5,456 nucleotides of DNA, from the NCBI GenBank assembly GCA_963642145.1, contig CAVIFU010000074.1:1-5456 (forward strand). Direction: 5' to 3'. The notes beneath the pieces were generated by a model, which did not search any database, was not told where the DNA came from, and worked only from the letters and a program-made list of their open reading frames with translations. A program made the translations under genes and the position numbers. The DNA comes from Stercoripulliclostridium_A sp963642145. GTDB lineage: Bacteria; Bacillota; Clostridia; Christensenellales; DTU072. This document shows, in pieces, positions 1 to 4,787 of the stretch; the stretch's first letter is position 1; each line of letters opens with the position of its first letter.

Positions 1-71
1 AGCCAAAACAAAAGGACATCGATAGGTGTCCTTTTTGTTTTGACTCTGTTCATAGTCAAACGGATGGCGGA
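1..71 (+). repeat. Direct repeat copy 1: tRNA 3' tail, terminator, second hairpin
   Basis: Positions 1-71 match 372-442 at 70 of 71 bases. The unit starts with AGCCA, which in the second copy is the 3' end of a tRNA-Asn (discriminator base, CCA). It is therefore inferred that a previous tRNA copy ends just at the window edge. The tail is followed by a terminator-like hairpin (5-41) and a perfect 7 bp hairpin, TTTGACT (39-45) pairing with AGTCAAA (54-60) around an 8-nt loop. Downstream, GTAGC (73-77) and GCTAC (90-94) form a further short inverted repeat. No gene is seen before the tRNA pieces begin at 113. Confidence 0.8.
5..41 (+). terminator. Rho-independent terminator after an upstream tRNA
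   Basis: A hairpin pairs GGACA (14-18) with TGTCC (27-31) around an 8-nt loop. The stem is extended by A-rich and T-rich arms with one bulged T, and ends in TTTTTGTTTT. It directly follows a CCA-like tRNA end, the expected place for a tRNA transcript terminator. The A-rich 5' arm means it could also work on the minus strand. Confidence 0.75.
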
Positions 72-137
72 CGTAGCGAGCGGCGAGCTGCTACCTCACA
101 AAAACTTAATATTCCTCCTTAGCTCAGTTGGTAGTAG

Positions 138-234
138 CGCAAGCTCTAAGCAACCTGACGAGCGAGATACAGCGTAATAGAAAACGAACAAACTATCACC
201 ACGCACTCATACAACGCACGCAGTTTTCGAGTGG
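138..234 (+). repeat. Short interspersed element, copy 1 (in tRNA D arm)
   Basis: This roughly 97 bp copy begins CGCAAG and ends TTTTCGAGTGG. Its last 87 bases (148-234) match 273-359 at 83 of 87 positions, the changes being CG to TT at 163-164 and C to T at 212 and 221. It contains GAAAAC (180-185) and GTTTTC (223-228), a 6 bp inverted repeat. It has no ORF of useful length and no obvious target-site duplication. Its first 40-45 bases resemble the sequences after the repeat copies at about 458-510 and 1223-1260, so it belongs to a wider family of noncoding repeats. It is probably a nonautonomous element, but the mechanism of mobility cannot be seen. Confidence 0.75.
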
Positions 235-261
235 GGGCTGTTAACCGCTAGGTCGTTGGTT

Positions 262-359
262 CGCAAGTTGCGAAGCAACCTGACGAGTTAGATACAGCGT
301 AATAGAAAACGAACAAACTATCACCACGCACTCATATAACGCACGTAGTTTTCGAGTGG
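262..359 (+). repeat. Short interspersed element, copy 2 (in tRNA T loop)
   Basis: This is the second copy of the element at 138-234, in the same orientation. It begins CGCAAG directly after the tRNA T-loop TTCG and ends CGAGTGG just before the tRNA TCCAAC. The left end forms a perfect inverted repeat TTCGCAA-G-TTGCGAA (260-274), partly built from tRNA bases. GAAAAC (305-310) and GTTTTC (348-353) repeat the inner inverted pair of copy 1. Both copies carry GAG at the right end, and both hit the tRNA at a GAG (D-stem GAGC, T-loop GAGT), suggesting the site was chosen by short homology. Confidence 0.75.
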
Positions 360-371
360 TCCAACAGGGGG

Positions 372-468
372 AGCCAAAACAAAAGGACATCGATAGGTGT
401 CCTTTTTGTTTTGACTCTGTTCATAGTCAAACGGAGGGCGGAACAGCCGCGAGCTTCGGTAGCGCAAG
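372..468 (+). repeat. Direct repeat copy 2, shared with 1-71 and 1169-1233
   Basis: Bases 372-442 copy 1-71 (70 of 71). Bases 404-468 copy 1169-1233 (64 of 65, the mismatch being T456 against A1221). The shared core contains the hairpin TTTGACT (410-416) with AGTCAAA (425-431), then a GC-rich stretch ending CGGTAGCGCAAG. AGCTT (453-457) and AAGCT (466-470) form an additional inverted repeat. The stretch to about 510 is a diverged relative of the first half of the elements that interrupt the tRNA. Confidence 0.85.
376..412 (+). terminator. Rho-independent terminator of the interrupted tRNA-Asn
   Basis: This is an exact copy of the hairpin at 5-41, placed directly on the CCA end of the tRNA. 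It has a GGACA/TGTCC core stem, an 8-nt loop, A-rich and T-rich arms, and a final TTTTTGTTTT. It should separate tRNA transcription from the acetyltransferase gene, which has its own promoter 120 bp downstream. Confidence 0.8.
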
Positions 469-530
469 CTTGTAGCAACCTCGAGCGCAATACAGCACAG
501 TAGTCTTTTTTGAACAGAGGCGAAGAACAG

Positions 531-558
531 TTGAAGAATCGGAGAAATATGGTATAAT
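531..558 (+). promoter_or_regulatory. Extended -10 SigA-type promoter for the acetyltransferase gene
   Basis: TTGAAG (531-536) and TATAAT (553-558) are 16 nt apart. TGG immediately before the -10 makes it an extended -10 box (TGGTATAAT). Transcription should start near 565, giving a leader of about 70 nt before the GNAT start at 635. There is no competing promoter of similar quality between the tRNA terminator and the gene. Confidence 0.8.
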
Positions 559-634
559 AATAAAAATAAATTCAAAGAGAACTCGTTATGTAAAAGCCTA
601 CAAAAGGGTGATTACATGAAAAGTAAGAGGAAAT

Positions 635-1144
635 ATGTCGCTCACACTTGTTAAATTTGATAAAACATTTGCGCCTCAACTCAATGAGATGATGGACGAA
701 TGGACCGCGACGGGCGAAAAAATTATTCCGTGGTCGATCCGAAAATGTGATTATCACGATATCGATCGCTATATTGAAAGCCTTGAAGTGAAAGAACCGC
801 ACGAAAACTATGTGCCGGATTCTACCTTCTTTTGCCTCGATACGGAACGGAATATCTTTGTCGGCGCAGTCAATATCCGACATTACCTGAATGAAAATCT
901 GATAGTCTCCGGCGGACATATCGGTGACGGTATCCGTCCGAGCGAGCGAGGAAAAGGTCTTGGCACCAAAATGATCGCGTTGGCACTTGACGAATGCCGT
1001 AAACTCGGAATCCGCGACGTGCTTATGTGTTGCGACAAAGATAATATCGCCTCGGCGAGAACCATCGAGAAAAACGGCGGAATACTTGAAAACGAAGTGA
1101 CGCGCGACGGCGTTCCGGTGCTTAGGTATTGGATAAAATTGTAG
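635..1144 (+). CDS. GNAT family N-acetyltransferase (COG3981-like)
   Basis: This 169-residue protein is a probable cytoplasmic acetyl-CoA-dependent N-acetyltransferase of unknown substrate. The acetyl-CoA loop is R101-P-S-E-R-G-K-G-L-G110, the GNAT motif A pattern RxxGxG/A, reached through the strand GGHIGDGI (93-100). The following helix, the strand VLMCC (129-133) and the DNIAS...NGG segment (136-149) complete motifs A and B. The N-terminal segment with EWTATGEKIIPWS (22-34) and VNIRHYLNE (79-87) is typical of the family annotated as predicted acetyltransferase COG3981. The ATG at 635 follows AAGAGG (626-630) at short spacing and gives a full-length domain. The gene is monocistronic, between a tRNA terminator and a repeat, and it is flanked by near-identical 65 bp direct repeats (404-468, 1169-1233). 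A 12-codon reading frame starting at ATG 616 has a better ribosome binding site (AAAGGGTG) and overlaps the start. Family assignment is firm; substrate is not. Confidence 0.92.
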   Translation: MSLTLVKFDKTFAPQLNEMMDEWTATGEKIIPWSIRKCDYHDIDRYIESLEVKEPHENYVPDSTFFCLDTERNIFVGAVNIRHYLNENLIVSGGHIGDGIRPSERGKGLGTKMIALALDECRKLGIRDVLMCCDKDNIASARTIEKNGGILENEVTRDGVPVLRYWIKL

Positions 1145-1168
1145 ATTGCCATTATCCGAAAAACGAGA

Positions 1169-1233
1169 TTTTGTTTTGACTCTGTTCATAGTCAAACGGA
1201 GGGCGGAACAGCCGCGAGCTACGGTAGCGCAAG
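1169..1233 (+). repeat. Direct repeat copy 3, downstream of the acetyltransferase gene
   Basis: The stretch matches 404-468 at 64 of 65 positions. It keeps the T-rich tail of the tRNA terminator but has lost the A-rich 5' arm and GGACA stem, so a complete terminator is not present. The hairpin TTTGACT (1175-1181) with AGTCAAA (1190-1196) is intact. Beyond the repeat, CTACG (1219-1223) can pair with CGTAG (1236-1240), and related sequence continues to about 1260. With copy 2 it brackets the GNAT gene and its promoter. Confidence 0.85.
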
Positions 1234-1273
1234 TTCGTAGAATCGTACGAGCAGATACAACATAACGGAATGC

Positions 1274-1302
1274 TTGCGATTTTATACGTTTATTGGTATA
1301 CT
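1274..1302 (+). promoter_or_regulatory. Extended -10 promoter for the membrane protein gene
   Basis: TTGCGA (1274-1279) and TATACT (1297-1302) are separated by 17 nt. TGG just before the -10 makes an extended box. A transcript would begin near 1309, only a few bases before the ATG at 1314. This rules out the TTG at 1293, which lies inside the promoter, as the start codon. Confidence 0.7.
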
Positions 1303-1313
1303 TGTACTTGGTT

Positions 1314-2402
1314 ATGGATAGTTTGATGGAAGAAAAGAGGATTCTGCATCCGTTTATAACAAGCAACATGCTGAGGATTATTGCCATAATTTTGCTCATG
1401 CTCGGGCAAACGGCAACAATGCTTTTGTTGTATAACAAAGTTACCTTCACCGAGCTTATCCCAAACGAAAAACTGCAAATATACAAGACGCTGACCATTG
1501 TCGCGATGCCGCTCTTTTTGACAAGTATAATTACAAATATCACGCGTGAGCCCGAGAAAATTAAAAAATTCCTCCTCACTTACTTCGTGATGGCGGCGCT
1601 GTTCGCGGTAGCGGAAATACTTCTTTTTTACTTCGCATTCGTTCCGTTTGTGGAGGATTTGATTAAGTATGCCTTGGAAATTCAAGGGGAAACGACGGCG
1701 GAAGCCCACGAGTTGAGTACATTCGTACTGCGTTACGCCATGGGATATTTTGCCAACATCAACGTGTTCCTGGATCTGTTTTTGGCGTCGCTTATTGCGT
1801 TCTTCTTGCTGTATACGCCAAAAAACGCCACGCGTAAACGCCTTATTTTGTTCCGCTCTTGCGTGATTTTGCCGACACTCTACATAGTTGCAAGCTTTAT
1901 TTTGCGCGGATTGTTCAAGCTCGGATACTTTGCGATAAACATCGAACAAAGCGCGTTTTTGGTGCACCGCAACTATCTCTGCTTTATTTATTTTGCCGGC
2001 GTTGTCGTCTACCAAAAGTATCGCGGCAGACTCTACTCCAAATATAATAAGTACATGCCCTTCGAGGAGTACAAAAAATCCCCGGGCGGTTTGACGTGTT
2101 ATAACGCTACCCTCGTATCGTTTTTGCTTGCGCTATGCCTTGTAGACTACCTTTTGGGGCTGATTCCCGGGGCAAAAGCCTTTGAAATAGGCAAGTCTTA
2201 CGTCTTGATTTACGGGCTTCCCGTGCTCTTCTTGTTCGATTCCGAAAGAAGAGGGCGCCGGATGCTTACGAACCTCTTCTCAACCCTTTTGTACCTATTA
2301 TTCGGCGTCGTGCTGTTTGCAGGCTACGCCACAATTATCGACACCTGCATCAAATACATCGGCTTCGTGGTTACCCTCATCAAACTTTTCCTCGCGCTAT
2401 AA
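1314..2402 (+). CDS. Polytopic membrane protein of unknown function
   Basis: The 362-residue protein has about nine or ten hydrophobic segments, roughly at residues 19-40, 58-75, 85-116 (possibly two), 150-168, 176-197, 219-234, 263-285, 294-308, 320-340 and 343-362. Short basic loops lie at KNATRKR (170-176) and ERRGRR (311-316). The longest polar loop (235-260) is rich in Tyr and Lys, and the 117-140 loop is acidic. I do not recognise the family. The first helix (MLRIIAIILLML) faintly recalls TraX-type proteins, but the rest gives no support. No catalytic motif is visible. The frame opens at TTG 1293, but this is inside the promoter, so ATG 1314 or ATG 1326 (358 residues) is more likely. 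Neither has a clear ribosome binding site. The gene ends 10 bp from the stop of the convergent macrodomain gene. Confidence 0.8.
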   Translation: MDSLMEEKRILHPFITSNMLRIIAIILLMLGQTATMLLLYNKVTFTELIPNEKLQIYKTLTIVAMPLFLTSIITNITREPEKIKKFLLTYFVMAALFAVAEILLFYFAFVPFVEDLIKYALEIQGETTAEAHELSTFVLRYAMGYFANINVFLDLFLASLIAFFLLYTPKNATRKRLILFRSCVILPTLYIVASFILRGLFKLGYFAINIEQSAFLVHRNYLCFIYFAGVVVYQKYRGRLYSKYNKYMPFEEYKKSPGGLTCYNATLVSFLLALCLVDYLLGLIPGAKAFEIGKSYVLIYGLPVLFLFDSERRGRRMLTNLFSTLLYLLFGVVLFAGYATIIDTCIKYIGFVVTLIKLFLAL

Positions 2403-2412
2403 CTTCTACGGA

Positions 2413-3399
2413 TTAACAGCCCAAAAGTTTTTGGTCAAATTCAAACAGCGCTTCGTTTATCGCCAAAACGTCGTATTTGCGATTGACTATGAAGTACTCT
2501 ATTATCACGTCGAACACGTTATTGTGCGTCATGGAGTACCCGGCAAGTTCCACAAGCTCTTTGGCTTCGTCGAGCGGCAGTTCCAACGCAATGGCAAATG
2601 CAACCGCCGTCGTTTTGGACGGGCGATAGGCGTTCGCAGTCCTGATTTTGGAGAAAACTTTTCTGTCTACATTGGCTCTTTTGTAGCACTCAACATCTGT
2701 GATGCCCTTTTCGTCTATGAGGCGCAATAGGCGCTGTGAGAAGCTCTCATCCAAGTTTTTGATTCTGTCGCCGATGGACAACGCGTCATTGGGAGACGGC
2801 GACATGTCGGCAAGGCAGACGGCATTATCCGCGCCGCGCAAAATTCTTCGGCGCGTGTAACAAACGGCTTCGTCGACGTAGTTATTATCTATGTATTCTC
2901 GGACTTCGCCGAACATCTTTTCGGACGCAGAGAAAGACTCCTTATCGAATACAACAAGGTAAACCGTCATGTCGGCGGATTGCAAGAAATTCCCGATGGT
3001 TGCGGTTGCGGTTACCAAAGCTTGTTCTTTCGGGTACCCGTATGAGCCTGTTGAAATCAGCGGGAACGCAACGGATTCGGCGCCGTTATCGCGAGCCAAC
3101 GCCAAAGACTTCGAATAGCAGGACGCGAGCAAGACGTCCTCACCGCTTTTGCCTCCCGACCAAACGGGTCCCACTGTATGGATAATGAATTTGCACGGAA
3201 GGTTGTATGCTTTGGTGATTTTGGCGTCGCCCGTATTGCAACCGCCCAAAAGAGCGCACTCCTCGGCAAGCTTTGCTCCTCCGATTTTGCGTATGACGCT
3301 ATCTACGCCGCCGTCTGCGACGAGAGCGTTGCAAGTGGCGTTGACTATCGCGTCCACGCGCATTTTGGTTATATCTTGTCTTACTATGAGTAACGGCAT
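2413..3399 (-). CDS. Macrodomain protein with C-terminal XRE-like helix-turn-helix domain
   Basis: The 328-residue protein has two domains. Residues 1-175 form a macrodomain, the fold that binds or hydrolyses ADP-ribose. It shows QDIT (8-11), IVNATCNAL (18-26), DGGVDSVI (29-36), the strand FIIHTVGPVW (71-80) and the phosphate loop ISTGSYGYP (115-123). Residues about 218-328 resemble a Cro/XRE-type helical domain (ECYKRANVDRKVFSKIR, then PSKTTAVAFAIALELPLDEA). This pairing is common in clostridial macrodomain proteins. A less conserved linker covers 176-217. Loop 1 departs from the usual NAAN and GGGG patterns (NATC, ADGG), so activity may be altered. ATG 3399 is chosen because AGAGG lies just upstream at normal spacing and the domain begins there; the frame stays open to 3594 but that part covers the promoter. 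A role in reversing or sensing ADP-ribosylation is likely, the exact substrate unknown. Confidence 0.9.
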   Translation of the reverse strand: MPLLIVRQDITKMRVDAIVNATCNALVADGGVDSVIRKIGGAKLAEECALLGGCNTGDAKITKAYNLPCKFIIHTVGPVWSGGKSGEDVLLASCYSKSLALARDNGAESVAFPLISTGSYGYPKEQALVTATATIGNFLQSADMTVYLVVFDKESFSASEKMFGEVREYIDNNYVDEAVCYTRRRILRGADNAVCLADMSPSPNDALSIGDRIKNLDESFSQRLLRLIDEKGITDVECYKRANVDRKVFSKIRTANAYRPSKTTAVAFAIALELPLDEAKELVELAGYSMTHNNVFDVIIEYFIVNRKYDVLAINEALFEFDQKLLGC

Positions 3400-3479
3400 G
3401 GTTTCCTCTACTGACTTCTTGTTCCGAAAACGATGGAGTTGAGCTCCGCGCAAACGTCGCCCGATCGATTCGTAATTAA

Positions 3480-3508
3480 ATTTTATCATGAATCGCGCGT
3501 TTTTGCAA
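3480..3508 (-). promoter_or_regulatory. Promoter of the macrodomain gene
   Basis: On the minus strand TTGCAA (3508-3503) and TAAAAT (3485-3480) are separated by 17 nt. TGA precedes the -10, giving an extended form. The expected transcript start near 3473 leaves a leader of roughly 75 nt before the ATG at 3399. Confidence 0.7.
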
Positions 3509-3588
3509 TCTGCAATTAGTAAGCTCTGCTTTACACAAGCGGAACGCTTGCAAAAAATATCGGAATTTTGCATAATTGGTGCATTGCC

Positions 3589-3617
3589 TTGCAATTAAGG
3601 GTAAAAAGTGGTATATT
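3589..3617 (+). promoter_or_regulatory. Promoter of the DUF308-yhbY operon
   Basis: TTGCAA (3589-3594) and TATATT (3612-3617) are separated by 17 nt, with TGG before the -10. Transcription should start near 3624, about 80 nt upstream of the first gene, and would include the two overlapping hairpins at 3642-3666. It diverges from the macrodomain promoter about 80 bp away. Confidence 0.75.
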
Positions 3618-3641
3618 TACGTATATTAAATATGCGTGTAC

Positions 3642-3666
3642 GCGCCCGATAGGCGCTCGAAAGCGC
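3642..3666 (+). other. Two mutually exclusive hairpins in the operon leader
   Basis: Hairpin A pairs GCGCC (3642-3646) with GGCGC (3652-3656). Hairpin B pairs GCGCT (3653-3657) with AGCGC (3662-3666) around CGAA. They share 3653-3656, so only one can form at a time. No T-run follows, so neither is a terminator, and both end well before the ribosome binding site at 3691. A function is not shown. Confidence 0.45.
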
Positions 3667-3702
3667 AAAACAAAATAACGACCTAACCTCAGGAGGTAAT
3701 AT

Positions 3703-4182
3703 ATGGCTAACGACAAGAAATTAACTCAAAATCAACTTTTTACGGCAATTGCGCTTATCGTGATAGGCGTATTATTCTGCTGTTTCCGTTCCTCGATGCT
3801 CAACGTACTTTTGACAATCGTAGGAGCCGTGCTTATTGTTCTCGGCGGATATGATCTGTATCGCAAGCAATGGGTTGCGGGCGCAATAGAATTGGTCTTA
3901 GGTATAGTGATAATCGTATGCGGCTGGACCATTTTGGAGCTTACGCTGGTGATATTGGGCGCCGTATTCGTGGTGTACGGCATCTATACGCTCATCATTA
4001 CGGTAGGCAAAACCAAATCCTACAAGGACGTTAACGCCATTCTCGGCTTGGTCAAACCCATACTTGCCATAATCTTCGGTATTTTGCTCATCGTTTCCAA
4101 GTGGGTAGCGGTAGATTGGCTCTTCATCATTATCGGCGTACTTGCGATAATCGACGGCGTGCTGATGCTCATCAAGAAATAA
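3703..4182 (+). CDS. DUF308/HdeD-like six-helix membrane protein
   Basis: This 159-residue integral membrane protein has six predicted helices at about 11-28, 32-52, 58-75, 78-100, 111-133 and 138-157. They are arranged in hairpin pairs ending in repeated G-x-x-x-x-x-x-G-x-Y/D patterns such as GAVLIVLGGYDLY (41-53), GAVFVVYGIY (86-95) and GVLAIIDGVLML (145-156). This repeat pattern is that of the DUF308/HdeD family of small membrane proteins, whose E. coli member is linked to acid resistance; whether that role holds here is unknown. The ATG at 3703 is fixed by a perfect AGGAGG (3691-3696) six bases upstream. It is the first gene of a four-gene operon behind the promoter at 3589-3617. The C-terminus ends in a short basic tail (IKK). 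The next gene begins 9 bp after its stop, whose TAA overlaps the next ribosome binding site. Confidence 0.85.
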   Translation: MANDKKLTQNQLFTAIALIVIGVLFCCFRSSMLNVLLTIVGAVLIVLGGYDLYRKQWVAGAIELVLGIVIIVCGWTILELTLVILGAVFVVYGIYTLIITVGKTKSYKDVNAILGLVKPILAIIFGILLIVSKWVAVDWLFIIIGVLAIIDGVLMLIKK

Positions 4183-4191
4183 GGAGGACGT

Positions 4192-4482
4192 ATGATATTT
4201 GTCAAAGTCAAAAGTCTGTCGCTCTATCACGACGAGGCAACGCAAAAAGAATTTATCGAGCTATGCAAAAGCCATACCGAAAAGAGCCGTTCGGACGACG
4301 GCTGTTTGGCATTTTTCATGCGCTACAACTATCTGCCTAAGGGCGTAAAAGTCACTTTCATAGAGATGTGGGAGGATGAAGCCGCGCTTAAAGCCCACGG
4401 CGAAAGCGCAAACACGCGCCCCGAAATAGGCAGAATAAACGAGCTCCGCGACTACAAAGAGCTCTACAAAGAGGAATTCTAA
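4192..4482 (+). CDS. ABM-domain (antibiotic biosynthesis monooxygenase-like) small protein
   Basis: This 96-residue protein has the dimeric ferredoxin-like alpha/beta-barrel pattern of the ABM (YgiN-like) family: strand MIFVKVKSL (1-9), helix EATQKEFIELCKSHTEKSRS (15-34), DGCLAFFMRY (36-45), strand KVTFIEMWED (53-62) and the hallmark helix AALKAHGES (64-72). The WEDEAALKAH stretch is the most diagnostic part. Members include quinol monooxygenases and many proteins of unknown role. No substrate can be inferred, and the Asn-Thr-Arg-Pro segment after the last helix differs from the usual form of the family. The ATG at 4192 follows AAGGAGG (4181-4187) that overlaps the stop of the DUF308 gene, so it is probably translationally coupled. 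yhbY starts 9 bp downstream. Confidence 0.82.
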   Translation: MIFVKVKSLSLYHDEATQKEFIELCKSHTEKSRSDDGCLAFFMRYNYLPKGVKVTFIEMWEDEAALKAHGESANTRPEIGRINELRDYKELYKEEF

Positions 4483-4491
4483 GAGGTACCC

Positions 4492-4785
4492 ATGTTAACA
4501 AGCAAACAACGTAGTTACCTTCGTTCTCTTGCCAACCCCATCGAGCCGATATTCCAAGTCGGCAAAGGCGGAGTAACGGAAATGATGGTTGCGGAACTCC
4601 GCAACGCGATAGAGGCGAGGGAGCTCATAAAAATAACCATACTCCGCAACTCGGATTTAGACGCCAAAGACGTTGTCGCCGAGCTTGCGGAAAAGCTCAA
4701 TGCCGAGCCGGTTGCCGCAATCGGCTATAAGGCGATACTCTATAAACCCAACCGCAAAACGCCCAAAATCATTCTTCCGCAATAA
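4492..4785 (+). CDS. yhbY: Ribosome assembly RNA-binding protein YhbY (CRM domain)
   Basis: This 97-residue protein is a single CRM (CRS1-YhbY) domain at the family's usual length. The N-terminus MLTSKQRSYLRSLAN (1-15), the segment EPIFQVGKGGVTE (18-30) with the GKGG RNA-binding loop at 24-27, and EARELIKITIL (41-51) are all hallmarks. The C-terminal part AIGYKAILYKPN (75-86) is the conserved last strand. Members associate with pre-50S ribosomal particles and are thought to help large-subunit assembly. The start is fixed by AAGAGG (4481-4486), five bases from the ATG and overlapping the stop of the ABM gene. It is the third gene of the operon, and the next small gene begins two bases after its stop. 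In many Firmicutes yhbY neighbours nadD-type genes, not seen here. Confidence 0.95.
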   Translation: MLTSKQRSYLRSLANPIEPIFQVGKGGVTEMMVAELRNAIEARELIKITILRNSDLDAKDVVAELAEKLNAEPVAAIGYKAILYKPNRKTPKIILPQ

Positions 4786-4787
4786 CC

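Larger units (their letters stand above)
113..376 (+). pseudogene. tRNA-Asn(GTT), interrupted twice by copies of one short element
   Basis: Three separated pieces line up with a bacterial tRNA-Asn. Piece 1 (113-134) has acceptor TCCTCCT, T8-A9, D-stem GCTC and D-loop AGTTGGTA. Piece 2 (about 229-263) has anticodon loop CTGTTAA with anticodon GTT at 240-242, 3' anticodon stem CCGCT, the variable loop, T-stem GTTGG and the start of T-loop TTCG. Piece 3 (360-376) has T-stem CCAAC, acceptor AGGGGGA, a G discriminator and an encoded CCA. The acceptor stem pairs over 7 bp and the T-stem over 5 bp, so the halves belong together. About 97 bp of foreign sequence lies in the D arm and about 98 bp in the T loop. 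The junctions are not clean, and the 5' anticodon-stem strand (GGGGG) no longer pairs perfectly with CCGCT. The gene should not give a normal tRNA unless the inserts are removed. Group I introns, the known bacterial tRNA introns, are longer and sit elsewhere. Confidence 0.85.

Noticed and set aside
39..68. TTGACT (40-45) as a -35 box for the tRNA gene
   Set aside because: No acceptable -10 lies 16-18 nt downstream, and TTGACT is already explained as one arm of the TTTGACT/AGTCAAA hairpin.
138..359. Group I introns or archaeal-type introns in the tRNA
   Set aside because: The inserts are about 97 nt, too short for a group I intron, are not in the anticodon loop, and show no bulge-helix-bulge or conserved intron core.
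321..575. 84-residue minus-strand ORF
   Set aside because: It is read antisense through the tRNA 3' half, the terminator and the repeat. Such antisense-tRNA frames are a common source of false proteins.
404..1233. Integron cassette with attC sites around the acetyltransferase
   Set aside because: The repeats contain a hairpin, but I find no convincing RYYYAAC and GTTRRRY core pair, the gene has its own promoter and a 90-nt upstream region, and no integrase is seen.
572..1579. 335-residue minus-strand ORF antisense to the GNAT gene
   Set aside because: It runs across the GNAT gene, a repeat and a promoter. The composition is not protein-like and the sense frame has clear GNAT motifs.
1290..2015. 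241-residue minus-strand ORF antisense to the membrane protein
   Set aside because: It is very rich in Gln, Arg and Asn, as expected for the reverse of a hydrophobic coding frame, and has no recognisable domain.
2423..2436. Terminator between the convergent genes (CCAAA/TTTGG)
   Set aside because: The stem is only 5-6 weak A-T-rich pairs and lies inside the macrodomain coding sequence, so it is too poor to call.
3400..3594. N-terminal extension of the macrodomain gene to 3594
   Set aside because: The extension covers the promoter at 3480-3508, has no domain similarity, and a good ribosome binding site precedes ATG 3399.
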